Assembly (NCBI RefSeq): GCF_000828085.3
Contig: NZ_JXCA02000001.1
Span: 669,576-733,575, forward strand
Direction of reading: 5' to 3'
DNA: 64,000 nucleotides
Origin: Scytonema tolypothrichoides VB-61278
GTDB taxonomy: Bacteria > Cyanobacteriota > Cyanobacteriia > Cyanobacteriales > Nostocaceae
The notes beneath the pieces are model-generated. The model did not search any database. It saw nothing but the letters and a program-made list of their open reading frames with translations, and had not been told where the DNA came from. Both the position numbers and the translations under genes were made by a program. Of the stretch, positions 36,521-46,866 are shown piece after piece. Position 1 is the stretch's first letter. Each line of letters starts with the position of its first letter.

Positions 36521-36663
36521 TCTTATTCCTCATCATTGATATTTCCATTGTAATCTTGCCTTAACTCTGACGAAACTCCTCTTAAAAAAAGTGGGAAACA
36601 CACAGACAAAGGGACATACAGACAAGAGAACAAGGGGAACAACTTCTAACTAATGACTAATGA

Positions 36664-37524
36664 CTAATGACTATCTTGATCAGGCATTTTGATAGAAAGA
36701 GCTAATTGATAGAGGTGACGACGGGGAAGGGAAATTTCTTTTGCTAACTGACGGCTGGCTTGCGATCGCGATACTCCCTGACTCATGATCTTTTGCAACT
36801 CTGCTTTAAGTTCTTCTTCTGTAAGCTGCGGTTGATTGGGTGGGGTTCCCGCTACAACTAAAGTGTATTCACCTTGAGGTTCACGTTGGCTGTAATGAAC
36901 AATAGCTGACTCAATTCTTCCCCGCCAAAATTCCTCATACAATTTAGTTAACTCCCGCGCGATGACGATTTGGCGAGTGTTTCCAAAAACTTCTGCCAAA
37001 TCTTGCAAAGTTTCGCGTAGGCGGTGGGGAGACTCATAGAAAATGAGTGTGCGGGGTTCTGTTTCTAGGAATTCTAAATGTAAGCGCCTCTGTTGACCTT
37101 TAGCAGGCAAAAATCCTTCAAAAACAAATCTATCCGTCGGTAATCCGGCTGCACTTAATGCAGTCATTGCTGCATTTGCACCAGGAATTGGCACAACACT
37201 TATCCCAGCCTCAATACAAACTTTCACCAGTTCATATCCAGGGTCAGATATTCCTGGTATACCTGCATCAGTCACCAGAGCGATCGCTTTCCCGTTACTC
37301 AGTTGTTCTAATAACTCTGGGATACGACTGCTACGGTTGTGTTCATGGTAACTCACCTGTGGCGTTGTCACTTGAAAATGTTGTAACAATCTACCTGTGT
37401 GGCGTGTATCTTCCGCCGCAATGATATCCACTGTCTGCAAAATTTTCACTGCCCGGAATGTCATATCTTCCAGGTTACCAATAGGCGTGGCGACAATGTA
37501 AAGTGTTCCTGATGTTATATCCAT
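36664..37524 (-). CDS. rsmI: 16S rRNA (cytidine1402-2'-O)-methyltransferase RsmI
   Basis: This 286-residue member of the tetrapyrrole-methylase fold uses SAM to methylate the ribose of C1402 in 16S rRNA. Motifs are GTLYIVATPIGNLEDMTFRA at the N-terminus, AAEDTRHTGRLL, SYHEHN, LVTDAGIPGISDPG, VPGANAA-type GANAAMTAL and FEGFLPAKG. The C-terminal helical domain is present (SRQLAKEISLPRRHLYQLAL). The stop codon is formed by a small tandem TAATGAC repeat (36648-36671). Confidence 0.95.
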   Translation of the reverse strand: MDITSGTLYIVATPIGNLEDMTFRAVKILQTVDIIAAEDTRHTGRLLQHFQVTTPQVSYHEHNRSSRIPELLEQLSNGKAIALVTDAGIPGISDPGYELVKVCIEAGISVVPIPGANAAMTALSAAGLPTDRFVFEGFLPAKGQQRRLHLEFLETEPRTLIFYESPHRLRETLQDLAEVFGNTRQIVIARELTKLYEEFWRGRIESAIVHYSQREPQGEYTLVVAGTPPNQPQLTEEELKAELQKIMSQGVSRSQASRQLAKEISLPRRHLYQLALSIKMPDQDSH

Positions 37525-37641
37525 GAATTAAATATTATCTTGTGGATTGACTGGAGCTAATAGCAGTTTTCAATTGTGTGTATTCTATCCAGCGAAAAGC
37601 GTACGATAGAAAGAAAAATTTATAGCAGTCACTTTTCACGA

Positions 37642-39003
37642 ATGGACACTATCAAATACACGCTTAGCGAAAACCAAATGCCACAGTCCTGGTATAATAT
37701 CCAGGCTGATTTACCAACGCCGATGGCACCAGTACTACACCCCGCGACATATCAGCCAATTACAGCAAAAGACTTAGAACCGCTTTTTCCAGCAGCCCTG
37801 ATTTCCCAAGAAGTTACCACTGAACGCTGGATTGAAATCCCTGAGGAAGTACAATCAATTTACCGTCAGTGGCGACCAACTCCACTTTACCGCGCCCGAC
37901 GCCTTGAGCAAGCCCTTGATACCCCTGCCAAAATTTACTATAAGTACGAAGGTGTCAGTCCAGCCGGTAGCCACAAACCCAATACAGCGATTCCACAGGC
38001 TTATTACAACAAGCAAGCAGGGGTAAAGCGCCTGACAACAGAAACTGGTGCTGGGCAATGGGGTTCTTCGCTGGCAGTTGCTGGTGCTTTTTTTGGCTTA
38101 GAAGTCGTGGTTTACATGGTAAAAGTCAGCTATCGCCAAAAGCCATATCGTCGCGCTTTTATGGAATCTTTTGGTGCGCGTGTCATAGCTAGCCCGAGTG
38201 ATGAAACACAAGCAGGGCGAAAGATTCTCCAAGAAAATCCTGATAGCACAGGTAGTTTGGGCATCGCTATTAGTGAAGCGGTAGAAGTAGCGGTTCAAGA
38301 TGAGCAGGCAAAATATGCATTAGGTAGCGTGTTGAATCATGTGCTACATCATCAAACTGTCATTGGTCAAGAAGCACTGACACAACTGGAACAAGCAGGT
38401 GACTATCCTGATATTATCGTGGGTTGTACAGGTGGCGGTAGTAACTTTGCTGGTATTGCCTTTCCCTTCATGGGTGCAAAACTACGCGGTGAACAAAGTG
38501 ATATCAAATTTGTGGCAGTTGAACCGGCTGCTTGCCCAACTTTAACTAAGGGCAAATATACATATGACTTTGGCGATACAGCACATCTTACTCCCCTTGT
38601 CAAGATGCACACTTTAGGCAGCACCTTTGTTCCCCAAGGCATTCATGCAGGCGGATTACGGTATCATGGGATGGCACCTTTGCTCAGTCACGTTGTAGAC
38701 TTGGGTTTGATTGAAACAAGAGCTTACACACAACTTGATTGTTTTGCATCTGGTTTGACCTTTGCTCGTATTGAAGGAATTTTACCTGCTCCTGAAGCGA
38801 ATCATGCAGTCAAGGGTGCGATTGATGAAGCACTGCGGTGTAAGGAAGAAGGAGTCAGTAAGACCATCCTATTCAATCTCTGCGGTCATGGTCACTTCGA
38901 TATGCAAGCGTACATGGATTATCAGGCAGGATTATTACGCGATACTGAGTACAGTGCTGAAGAAATAGCGATGGCGCTGTCAGGCTTGCCTGTGATTAGT
39001 TAA
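37642..39003 (+). CDS. trpB: TrpB2-type tryptophan synthase beta-like PLP enzyme
   Basis: From the ATG at 37642 ([12 protein letters not shown]) the product has 453 residues. It carries the PLP lysine in [10 protein letters not shown], the phosphate-binding loop [11 protein letters not shown], and the long N-terminal region and [12 protein letters not shown] segment that mark the TrpB2 class rather than the TrpA-partnered TrpB1. TrpB2 enzymes make tryptophan from indole and serine and may salvage indole. The next gene, a PfkB kinase, starts 5 bp after the stop. The upstream GTG at 37576 would add 22 unconserved residues. Confidence 0.92.
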   Translation: MDTIKYTLSENQMPQSWYNIQADLPTPMAPVLHPATYQPITAKDLEPLFPAALISQEVTTERWIEIPEEVQSIYRQWRPTPLYRARRLEQALDTPAKIYYKYEGVSPAGSHKPNTAIPQAYYNKQAGVKRLTTETGAGQWGSSLAVAGAFFGLEVVVYMVKVSYRQKPYRRAFMESFGARVIASPSDETQAGRKILQENPDSTGSLGIAISEAVEVAVQDEQAKYALGSVLNHVLHHQTVIGQEALTQLEQAGDYPDIIVGCTGGGSNFAGIAFPFMGAKLRGEQSDIKFVAVEPAACPTLTKGKYTYDFGDTAHLTPLVKMHTLGSTFVPQGIHAGGLRYHGMAPLLSHVVDLGLIETRAYTQLDCFASGLTFARIEGILPAPEANHAVKGAIDEALRCKEEGVSKTILFNLCGHGHFDMQAYMDYQAGLLRDTEYSAEEIAMALSGLPVIS

Positions 39004-39008
39004 AGTCT

Positions 39009-39869
39009 ATGGAAAAATATGGGTTATTTGTCGGTTTAGTCACCTTAGATTTGATTTACCTTGCCGAGTCTCCTCCTGAGAATAACCAGAAAATAGTCGC
39101 TGCTGATTATACTGTTGCTGCGGGTGGTCCAGCAACAAACGCGGCTGTGACTTTCAGTCATTTGGGCAATCAAGCTACAGTGTTGGGTGTCGTGGGTTCT
39201 CACCCGATGACGCAATTGATCAAAGGAGATTTAGCAAATTATCAAGTCGAAATCACCGACCTTAACCCCACTACACAAAACGCACCGCCAGTTTCTTCTA
39301 TCATTGTCACTCAAGCAACTGGAGAACGAGCAGTCATTTCCATCAACGCTGTTAAAACTCAAGCAACCCGCGAATCTATTTCGCCAGAATTTTTACAAGA
39401 CGTTGACATTGTTTTAATAGATGGACATCAAATGGCTGTTGGAAGTGAAATTGCCCAAATAGCTAAAGCGAGGAATATCCCAGTTGTCATCGATGGTGGT
39501 AGTTGGAAAAACGGGTTTGACAAAGTCTTACCTTTTGTAGACTATGCTATTTGTTCTGCTAATTTTCATCCTCCCAACTGCCAGACTGAAGATAAGGTTT
39601 TTGCTTATCTCAGTGGATTTGGTATTTCCCACATCGCCATCACTCATGGACAAAAACCTATTCGATATCTTCAAGATGGAAAAGCTGGCGTTATAGATGT
39701 ACCGACTGTTCGAGCTGTTGATACACTAGGGGCTGGAGATATTTTCCACGGTGCTTTTTGTCATCACATTTTACGGGAGAGTTTTACCACTGCATTGCAG
39801 CAAGCAGCTGATGTTGCTGCTTTCTCCTGTCAATTTTTTGGCACGCGCCGGTGGATGCATTCCCAGTAG
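39009..39869 (+). CDS. PfkB-family carbohydrate kinase
   Basis: The 286-residue kinase of the ribokinase fold has the N-terminal VAAGGPATNAAVTFSHLG signature and the C-terminal DTLGAGDIFHGAF motif with the catalytic Asp and anion hole. It phosphorylates a sugar or nucleoside with ATP; the specific substrate cannot be called. It starts 5 bp after the TrpB2 gene, so the two are likely co-transcribed, though no metabolic link is obvious. Confidence 0.9.
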   Translation: MEKYGLFVGLVTLDLIYLAESPPENNQKIVAADYTVAAGGPATNAAVTFSHLGNQATVLGVVGSHPMTQLIKGDLANYQVEITDLNPTTQNAPPVSSIIVTQATGERAVISINAVKTQATRESISPEFLQDVDIVLIDGHQMAVGSEIAQIAKARNIPVVIDGGSWKNGFDKVLPFVDYAICSANFHPPNCQTEDKVFAYLSGFGISHIAITHGQKPIRYLQDGKAGVIDVPTVRAVDTLGAGDIFHGAFCHHILRESFTTALQQAADVAAFSCQFFGTRRWMHSQ

Positions 39870-40548
39870 TCGATTGCTGATTTGAAAATAAGCGTTAAAT
39901 CTCTAATTTATTGGAAGTCCTTCCTCCCCGTAAACACGATTATCTTTTTATTCCAAATATTGTGAGTATTTTAACTGATTGACAAAATGCGCTTTATCTT
40001 AAACTCTCACCGATACCTTTCACCTGGTTACTAGTGACTTAATGACCAACCTTATTGGTAAAAAGAGTGCATTTTTGCGATGGTTGGAACCCTTGCTGTT
40101 ACGTTTGTTTTCAAAAGTTTGTGGTTTACTGACTCGGAGAAAGGCAGTTTTATAATTAAAGAAGACTATAAAATTAATCTAAAAATACAAAAAAACTGCA
40201 TAATCATCTGCATGATAGCACCCAGAAATAAGTAGGGCGCTATTATGCAGACAATTTTGTTTCAAGACGAACATGAACGAGTTATGAACAAATTATATAT
40301 AGTTTGGATGATTATTTGTAATAAAATTTATCTTTGTATGTTGGTGGAGCAAAGCGGAACCCAACGTTTCAAATCACACGATTTTTGGATGCCTAAAATA
40401 TTGAGCAATGTTTTGCCAACAGCATTCTTAGTGAAAACTAACGTTTTTGTTGGGGTTCACTGAGCTACACCCAACCGACTCTTTCTACTCTTTATTGAGA
40501 TGAAAAATGAGAACTAAAACTAATAATAACAATTAAGGATAATCAACA
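39870..40548. other. Intergenic region upstream of the DUF1822-CHAT-sigma cluster
   Basis: The 679 bp have no supported gene. They hold an imperfect hairpin at 40196-40250 (CTGCATAAT / ATTATGCAG, with AGCACCC / GGGCGCT inside) and, at 40339-40480, a diverged GTTGGTGGAGCAAAGCGGAA type repeat ending CTACACCCAACC. A promoter for the cluster is presumably here, but no clear -10/-35 pair was picked out. Confidence 0.5.
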
Positions 40549-41787
40549 ATGGTGTTTACTTCAAATGATATAATGGCTCTTTTCCCCAATCAGCTATGGT
40601 TAGAAATATCCGAACAGGAGCAGGAACACACATGGCAAGTTGTAACCAAACAACAATATTCTAATACTGCTGCGCGCTGGAATGGTTATCTAAATACTCT
40701 TTGTCGAAATAGTTTTCTGGCTTGGTTTCAAGATGATTTTGACAATGGGGATTTGCCATTGCATCAAGAAGCTGATTTATCGATTTGGGAAGTTGTCAAT
40801 GGGACATTTATGAATTTTGGTGAAACTCGTATTGTCTTAATTCCTGATGATCAAAGCAATTTATCCGAATTTTGCATCCCTCAAGAATGGGTTGATATTA
40901 CAAACTGGGCACCTGATTATTATTTGGCTGTACAGTTAAACTTAGAAGAGTGTTGGTTACGGGTGTTGGGATACGCTACGAGGACACAAATACGCGAACA
41001 AGCAAGATATGAAGTGATCAGCCGAAGTTACTGCTTGGATGTCGAAGATTTAATTCCAAACTTAAACGTAATGTGGGTAGCACAGAAATTTTGTTATCTT
41101 CAGAAACCAGAAGTTCAATTATTGCCCAGTTTGTTACCTAGTCAAGTCGAAAAAGTATTAGGACAACTTAGTCATACAACGTCTTATTCACCCCGTTTAG
41201 ATGTGCCATTTCCAGAGTGGGCAGCAATACTAGCATCAAATGAATATCGACAGCAACTGTATCACCTCCGGATAGAAAACTGCAACAAAAAAATAGTCGA
41301 ATCTAGCCCGACTGTAACGAGTAGTAATTTAAGCCTTTGGTTCCAAAATATCTTTACAGCAGGATGGCAGTCTTTAGATGGATTCTTTGTTCTAGAACAA
41401 AGAGATTTCGCCTTGAATTTCCGCAGTCATTCTCTGTTTGACTCGGAGATTAAGATTAAAGGTGTTAAATTAATCGATTTAGGAATGCAACTGGGGGAAA
41501 AATCAGTGGTGCTACTGGTTGGTTTAACTCGGGAAGCTGATGAAAAAGTATGTATTCGTGCGCGATTATGTCCAACGACTGGAGAAAATTACCTGCCCGC
41601 TAATATAAATTTGATTTTGCTCAGTGAGTCGGAAACGGTACTTCAAGAAGTGCGATCGCGCAATCACGATAACTATATTCAACTTAAAAGATTTAAACCT
41701 TCACAAGGTACGAGGTTTAGTATCCAAGTTTCTTTAGGAGATGTTAGTATCAAAGAAAATTTTGTCCTTGAGGAAATTGATGGATAG
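40549..41787 (+). CDS. DUF1822 family protein
   Basis: This 412-residue protein matches the cyanobacterial DUF1822 family: ARWNGYLNTLCRNSFLAWFQ, WEVVNGTFMNFGETRIVLIP, the CIPQEWVDITNWAPDYYLAVQL core, LGYATRTQIREQARYE and the late LGEKSVVLLVGLTREADEKV block. It has no signal peptide, membrane segment or enzyme motif. It is followed after 72 bp by the CHAT-nSTAND-WD40 gene and then by a sigma-70-like gene, all on the same strand. Its role is unknown. The linkage suggests it is a substrate, partner or regulator of the CHAT protein or the sigma-like protein. Confidence 0.85.
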   Translation: MVFTSNDIMALFPNQLWLEISEQEQEHTWQVVTKQQYSNTAARWNGYLNTLCRNSFLAWFQDDFDNGDLPLHQEADLSIWEVVNGTFMNFGETRIVLIPDDQSNLSEFCIPQEWVDITNWAPDYYLAVQLNLEECWLRVLGYATRTQIREQARYEVISRSYCLDVEDLIPNLNVMWVAQKFCYLQKPEVQLLPSLLPSQVEKVLGQLSHTTSYSPRLDVPFPEWAAILASNEYRQQLYHLRIENCNKKIVESSPTVTSSNLSLWFQNIFTAGWQSLDGFFVLEQRDFALNFRSHSLFDSEIKIKGVKLIDLGMQLGEKSVVLLVGLTREADEKVCIRARLCPTTGENYLPANINLILLSESETVLQEVRSRNHDNYIQLKRFKPSQGTRFSIQVSLGDVSIKENFVLEEIDG

Positions 41788-41859
41788 ATTGCGATAAAAT
41801 AAACACAATCACTCAAAGTAGAAAAGTAACAGTTATTACACGGCCTGAATTCTTAACAA

Positions 41860-44800
41860 ATGAGTAAATCAGTAGTCATTAATCTGGGAAGCGGTGATTA
41901 CCAGAGTGGATTTCCAAGAGTGACTGCTCAAATTTGGGCTGAAGGACACCTTCTACCAGAGCAATTCATTGGCAGTTTACCCCCAGCACCTTTTCTGATT
42001 GAACTGTATAAAGATTGGCACTCACTTTATCAGCATCTCTATGACGACCAACAGCTACTTTCGCCAGCACCAAAGAACAACTCTCAAGAGATAGAAATCG
42101 AGTCAGGTGATATAACTAACGTATCTGTTGTCAGCTTCGATGAGTTATCTGAAGAATTACAGGCAGAAATTAATGAGTGGCTCACCTCAAGGGAGTTTCT
42201 TCATATTGACCAACAGTTGCGATCGCGACTCACAACAGCAGAAGAAATTCGAGTCATTATTGAAACTTGTGATCTGGTGCTGCGGCGATTACCTTGGCAT
42301 TGCTGGAATTTCTTTAGAGATTTTCCTAAAGCTGAGATGGCACTGTCTCGACCGGAGTACAAACGTACTCTAGTTAACCCTGCAAAAGGCCAAAGTCGGA
42401 AAGTTAGAATTTTAGGGGTTTTGGGTAATAGCTTTGGTATTGATTTTGAGAGAGAAAGTCAATTTCTCAATAGCTTAGCGGATACCCAAACAGTTTTTCT
42501 CGTTAAGCCATCGCGTCAAGAATTAAACGCTCAACTTTGGAATTCAGACGGCTGGGATATTTTATTTTTTGCAGGTCACAGTCAAACAGAAAATGAAATA
42601 GGGCGGATTTATATCAACCAGAACCCTACGAATAACAGCTTGACGATTGAAGAGTTAAACCAAGCGCTGCTAGCGGCTATAGGAAACGGTTTAAAATTGG
42701 CAATTTTTAACTCGTGTGATGGGTTGGGACTAGCTGTAGCATTGGAGAAATTAAATATTCCCACAGTCATTGTCATGCGAGAGCCTGTGCCGAATCGTGT
42801 GGCGCAGGATTTTTTTCAGTATTTTCTAGAAGCTTTCGCAGTTCGTAGACTATCTTTATATTTAGCAGTACAGCAAGCACGCCGGAAGTTGCAAGGGGTA
42901 GAATCGGAGTTTCCTGGTGCGTCTTGGTTGCCTGTGATTTGCCAAAATCCATCAATAGAAGCCCCAACTTGGCTGACTTTGGGGGGAATGCCCCCAAGTC
43001 CATATCGCGGTTTATTTGCTTTTGGGGAAGAGGATGCACATCTATACTTTGGGCGAGAAAAATTCACCCAGGATTTGCTTTTGGCGGTAAAAACTAAGCC
43101 ATTGGTGGCTGTGGTTGGTGCTTCTGGAAGCGGTAAGTCGAGTGTCGTTTTTGCTGGCTTGATTCCAGCCCTACGGGCGTCGGATGAATTTACGAACGTA
43201 ACGGATAATTTGTTTGTGAATCCAACAGATAACTCATCTGTTAAATCGCCGACAAAATCCGCTGCCCCACATATTATCTGTTTTCGTCCGGGACATAATC
43301 CAATTGCTGCGTTGGCAGTAGCTTTAGCACCTTTATTGCACTTTGAATCACACGAGCAAGTAAACAATCCAAAATCCATAGACGCGCAAGCGGCTTCTTG
43401 CAGGGAAATCCAAAATCTAAAATCAAATGCCCGTCGCCAAATTGAACTAGAAGTAGCGAACACACTCCGGCAAGATCACCAAGCTTTAACCAAAATCATC
43501 AAAAACTCAGTGCAACAATCAAATTGCACCCGCCTAATACTAATAGCCGACCAATTTGAAGAACTTTATACTATAAGCCCAGAATCACAACGTCAGTCTT
43601 TCTTAGATGGACTGCTCAATGCGTGTAGAAACGCTCCAGCCTTTACCCTTATTTTAACACTGCGCGCCGACTTTTACGGACATGCTGTTTCTGACCGCTG
43701 CTTCAGCGATGCTTTACAGGGGGCAGTTTATAACCTCGGTCCGATGAGCCGTGAGGAATTGCGATCAGTGATCGAAAAACCTGCGGCACAAATGCAAGTC
43801 CGACTAGAGGAGGGATTGACAAATCTACTCATTAATGATGCATTAGGATACCCCGGACGTTTACCGTTACTGGAGTTTGCCCTGACGCAAATGTGGTCAA
43901 GACAACTCTGTGGTTGGTTGACTCATGCTGCTTACAACGAAATAGGTGGTGTTGAGCAAGCTTTAGCGAATCACGCTGAAGCGGTTTATGCTCAACTCAC
44001 TCACAACCAAAGGCTCTTGGTGCAGCGGGTATTTATTCAGTTGGTGCAACCGGGGACAGGAGTTGACTTCAACCGACGATTAGCGACGAGTGATGAGGTA
44101 GGAAGCGAAAACTGGGATTTGGTAACGCAACTTGCCTCAGCCCGTGTGCTAGTAACAAACCGTAATGAGTTATCAGGTGAAGAAACGGTGGAAATCGCGC
44201 ATGAAGCATTAGTTTGTTCCTGGGGACGCTTGGAGAATTGGCTGCTACTGGCGTCCGAGTTTCGCCTTTGGCAAGAGCAATTGCGGGTAGCCATCCATCA
44301 ATGGGAGAGTAGTGGTTTTGATAATGGAGCTTTGTTGCGAGGAAAGCCTCTGGCAGATGCTCAACACTGGCAGCACAAACGCGTGGAGGAACTGAGTTTC
44401 AGGGAGAAAAATTTCATCGAGCGTTCTTTGGTACTTCAGCAGTGGGAGAAACAGACGCAAAAGCGCAGGCGCAGATTTATTATATATGGGCTAGTGAGTG
44501 GCTTAATAGTTACTTCGACTCTGGCTGTTGTTGCTTGGTGGCAATGGCACAATTCGGTCATTAGTCAGATTCAAGCGATCAATGAATCTTCCGAAGCGCT
44601 GTTTGCCTCAAATCAAAAGTTGGATGCGCTCAAAGAAGCAATCAGGGCGAAGCGAGAACTGCAAAAATTAGGTGGGACAGATGCAGGCACCCAGCTAATG
44701 GTTGAATCAGCGCTACGCCGAGCAGTTTATGGGGCTGTTGAGTACAATCGTTTGGAAGGACATCGCGGTGAAGTTAAAAGCGCAGTTTTCAGCCCAGATG

Positions 44801-46590
44801 GTAACACGCTCGCCTCAACCAGTAACGATAAAAGCGTCAAACTTTGGAAGCGTGATGGTACGTTGCTGATTACCCTTGAGGGACACAAAGCTGGGGTGTT
44901 AGATGTGGCTTTCAGCCCCGACGGTCAAACTCTAGCTTCAGCGAGTGAAGATAAGACCATTAAGCTGTGGAAACGAGACGGCACGTTGTTGGGTACTCTT
45001 GAGGGACACGATGCTGCGGTTAGCAAAGTTGCTTTCAGCCCTGACGGTAAAACTCTCGCCTCAGCAAGTGAGGATCATAGTGTGAAATTGTGGAGAGTAT
45101 CAGGAAAAGTGCCTGTCTTACTAACGACTCTCAAGAAACATCAAGATGAGGTCAAGGCAGTTGTTTTCAGCCGCGACGGGAATATGATTGCCTCGGCTAG
45201 TAAAGACAAGACTGTCAAACTATGGAAGCGGGACGGCACGTTCTTAACCACGGTCGCTCGGCATAACGATACAGTTTGGGATGTTGCTTTCAGCCCCGAT
45301 GGAAACACAATTGCCTCGGCGAGTGCAGACAATACTGTCAAACTGTGGAACAAGGACGGCAAGTTCCTGAAAACTTTGGAGGGGCATCAAGCTCCCGTTT
45401 CGGGAGTTGCTTTCAGTCCTGACGGTAAGACTCTAGCTTCGGCAAGTTGGGACAACACTGTCAAGCTCTGGAACAAGGACGGCAGCTTGTTGACTACGCT
45501 TAATGGACATAGCGATAGGGTTTGGGGAGTCACTTTTAGCCCTGACAGCAAGATTTTAGCTTCGGTAAGTGGGGATATGACTATCAAATTCTGGAAACTA
45601 GATAGCGCATTGCTAACTACCCTCCAAGGTCATAGCGCTCCGGTTATCGGAGTTGCCATTAGTCCTAACGGTAAGATGGTTGCCTCGGCGAGTGACGATA
45701 AAACCGTCAAACTCTGGACTCAGGATAGCACGTTACCCGTTACGCTTGACCACAAAGCAGCAGTTTTCGCAGTAGTTTTCAGTCCCGACGGTAGTACGCT
45801 CGCCTCGGCGAGTTTGGACAGCACACTCAAACTGTGGAACAAAAACGGCACCTTGCTGAAAACTCTTAAAGGACACAAAGCCGGGATTTGGGGAGTTGCT
45901 TTTAGCCCCGACGGGAACACTATCGCTTCGGCAGGTTGGGACAAAACAGTCAAATTGTGGAACAAAAACGGCACTGAACTTACGACTCTTAAGGGGCATC
46001 AAGAGTCGATTTGGGATGTTGCAATAAGTCCTGACGGCAATACAATCGCCTCAGCTAGTTCAGACATGACAGTCAAGCTCTGGAAGCGAGACGGCACCGA
46101 ACTTACGACTGTTAAGGGACACAAAGCTGCGGTTTGGGGAGTTGCTTTCAGTCCTGACGGCAATATAATTGCCACCGGTAGTGAAGATAAGACGGTTAAA
46201 CTTTGGAAGCGAGACGGCACTTTGCTGACCACTCTTGAGGGACATCAATCTATAGTCTTTGGAGTGGCTTTCAGTCCTGACGGTAAAATTTTAGCTTCGG
46301 CGAGTGCAGACAAAACCGTCAAACTGTGGAACGTGGAAGCAGGCAAGTTACCTGTTTTACTGGCTACTCTCAATGGGCATAGTGGTAGAGTTTGGGGAGT
46401 AGCTTTCAGCCCTGACGGTAAAACCCTCGCCTCGGCGAGTGAGGACAAGACAGTGATTTTGTGGAAATTAGATCGTGTTGTTAATTTAAATAAGATACTA
46501 GCGTATGGTTGCGACTGGGTGCGAGATTATCTAAAAACTAATCCGCATGTGAAAGAGAGCGATCGCCATATTTGCGATATGAGTCAATAA
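41860..46590 (+). CDS. CHAT peptidase - nSTAND ATPase - TM - 14x WD40 protein
   Basis: This single 1576-residue protein has five parts. (1) An N-terminal domain (VVINLGSGDYQSGFPRVTAQ) is found ahead of cyanobacterial CHAT domains. (2) A CHAT caspase-like peptidase, about residues 150-370, has the catalytic pair His240 (FAGHSQ) and Cys286 (NSCDG). (3) An nSTAND NTPase starts at PYRGLFAFGEEDAHLYFGRE and has Walker A GASGSGKS (420-427) and Walker B LILIADQFEEL (Asp564). (4) One membrane helix lies near 873-896. (5) Fourteen WD40 repeats from about residue 965 form two seven-blade propellers. All active residues are intact. The layout predicts a sensor (WD40), an ATP-driven switch and a protease effector tethered to a membrane. 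The propeller side is probably separated from the peptidase by the helix. Confidence 0.92.
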   Translation: MSKSVVINLGSGDYQSGFPRVTAQIWAEGHLLPEQFIGSLPPAPFLIELYKDWHSLYQHLYDDQQLLSPAPKNNSQEIEIESGDITNVSVVSFDELSEELQAEINEWLTSREFLHIDQQLRSRLTTAEEIRVIIETCDLVLRRLPWHCWNFFRDFPKAEMALSRPEYKRTLVNPAKGQSRKVRILGVLGNSFGIDFERESQFLNSLADTQTVFLVKPSRQELNAQLWNSDGWDILFFAGHSQTENEIGRIYINQNPTNNSLTIEELNQALLAAIGNGLKLAIFNSCDGLGLAVALEKLNIPTVIVMREPVPNRVAQDFFQYFLEAFAVRRLSLYLAVQQARRKLQGVESEFPGASWLPVICQNPSIEAPTWLTLGGMPPSPYRGLFAFGEEDAHLYFGREKFTQDLLLAVKTKPLVAVVGASGSGKSSVVFAGLIPALRASDEFTNVTDNLFVNPTDNSSVKSPTKSAAPHIICFRPGHNPIAALAVALAPLLHFESHEQVNNPKSIDAQAASCREIQNLKSNARRQIELEVANTLRQDHQALTKIIKNSVQQSNCTRLILIADQFEELYTISPESQRQSFLDGLLNACRNAPAFTLILTLRADFYGHAVSDRCFSDALQGAVYNLGPMSREELRSVIEKPAAQMQVRLEEGLTNLLINDALGYPGRLPLLEFALTQMWSRQLCGWLTHAAYNEIGGVEQALANHAEAVYAQLTHNQRLLVQRVFIQLVQPGTGVDFNRRLATSDEVGSENWDLVTQLASARVLVTNRNELSGEETVEIAHEALVCSWGRLENWLLLASEFRLWQEQLRVAIHQWESSGFDNGALLRGKPLADAQHWQHKRVEELSFREKNFIERSLVLQQWEKQTQKRRRRFIIYGLVSGLIVTSTLAVVAWWQWHNSVISQIQAINESSEALFASNQKLDALKEAIRAKRELQKLGGTDAGTQLMVESALRRAVYGAVEYNRLEGHRGEVKSAVFSPDGNTLASTSNDKSVKLWKRDGTLLITLEGHKAGVLDVAFSPDGQTLASASEDKTIKLWKRDGTLLGTLEGHDAAVSKVAFSPDGKTLASASEDHSVKLWRVSGKVPVLLTTLKKHQDEVKAVVFSRDGNMIASASKDKTVKLWKRDGTFLTTVARHNDTVWDVAFSPDGNTIASASADNTVKLWNKDGKFLKTLEGHQAPVSGVAFSPDGKTLASASWDNTVKLWNKDGSLLTTLNGHSDRVWGVTFSPDSKILASVSGDMTIKFWKLDSALLTTLQGHSAPVIGVAISPNGKMVASASDDKTVKLWTQDSTLPVTLDHKAAVFAVVFSPDGSTLASASLDSTLKLWNKNGTLLKTLKGHKAGIWGVAFSPDGNTIASAGWDKTVKLWNKNGTELTTLKGHQESIWDVAISPDGNTIASASSDMTVKLWKRDGTELTTVKGHKAAVWGVAFSPDGNIIATGSEDKTVKLWKRDGTLLTTLEGHQSIVFGVAFSPDGKILASASADKTVKLWNVEAGKLPVLLATLNGHSGRVWGVAFSPDGKTLASASEDKTVILWKLDRVVNLNKILAYGCDWVRDYLKTNPHVKESDRHICDMSQ
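44755..46480. repeat. Fourteen tandem WD40-coding repeats (about 123 bp each)
   Basis: Units share FSPDGNTLASAS..DKTVKLWKRDG with only a few changes each, and the DNA is also highly similar between units. The array encodes two beta-propellers of the CHAT protein. Confidence 0.9.
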
Positions 46591-46866
46591 ATTACTGGAT
46601 TATTTCCAAATTTATAGTTCAAACATTTATCACTCTCATAAAGTTTTTGAGTTTCTCCCGCCTCTATCAAAAGTTATATATATTTTTGACTCAAGGTAGA
46701 GATATTTAGCAATTTATTAACAATTTAAGAAAGATAACACAGTAGTAACTGCATAAGCAACTACTAGTAGTACCTATATATAAAAAAAGATCGCATCTCC
46801 TGCTTTCTTCGTTTGCTATTGCGCTATTCATACAGAATTAACTGCAATTTCTAGTGAGTCAGAAAT

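Noticed and set aside
40245-40463. 72-codon ORF upstream of DUF1822
   Set aside because: It is composed of a hairpin and a dispersed GTTGG-type repeat and has no protein-like pattern.
45141-46448. Several minus-strand ORFs opposite the WD40 region
   Set aside because: They repeat the same antisense peptide (FHSLTVLSxLAEA, PSGLKATPQT) and are shadows of the WD40 repeats.
44755-46480. Regular repeat array that could be mistaken for CRISPR or satellite DNA
   Set aside because: The units are translated in one frame as WD40 blades; there are no short identical repeats separated by unique spacers and no cas genes.
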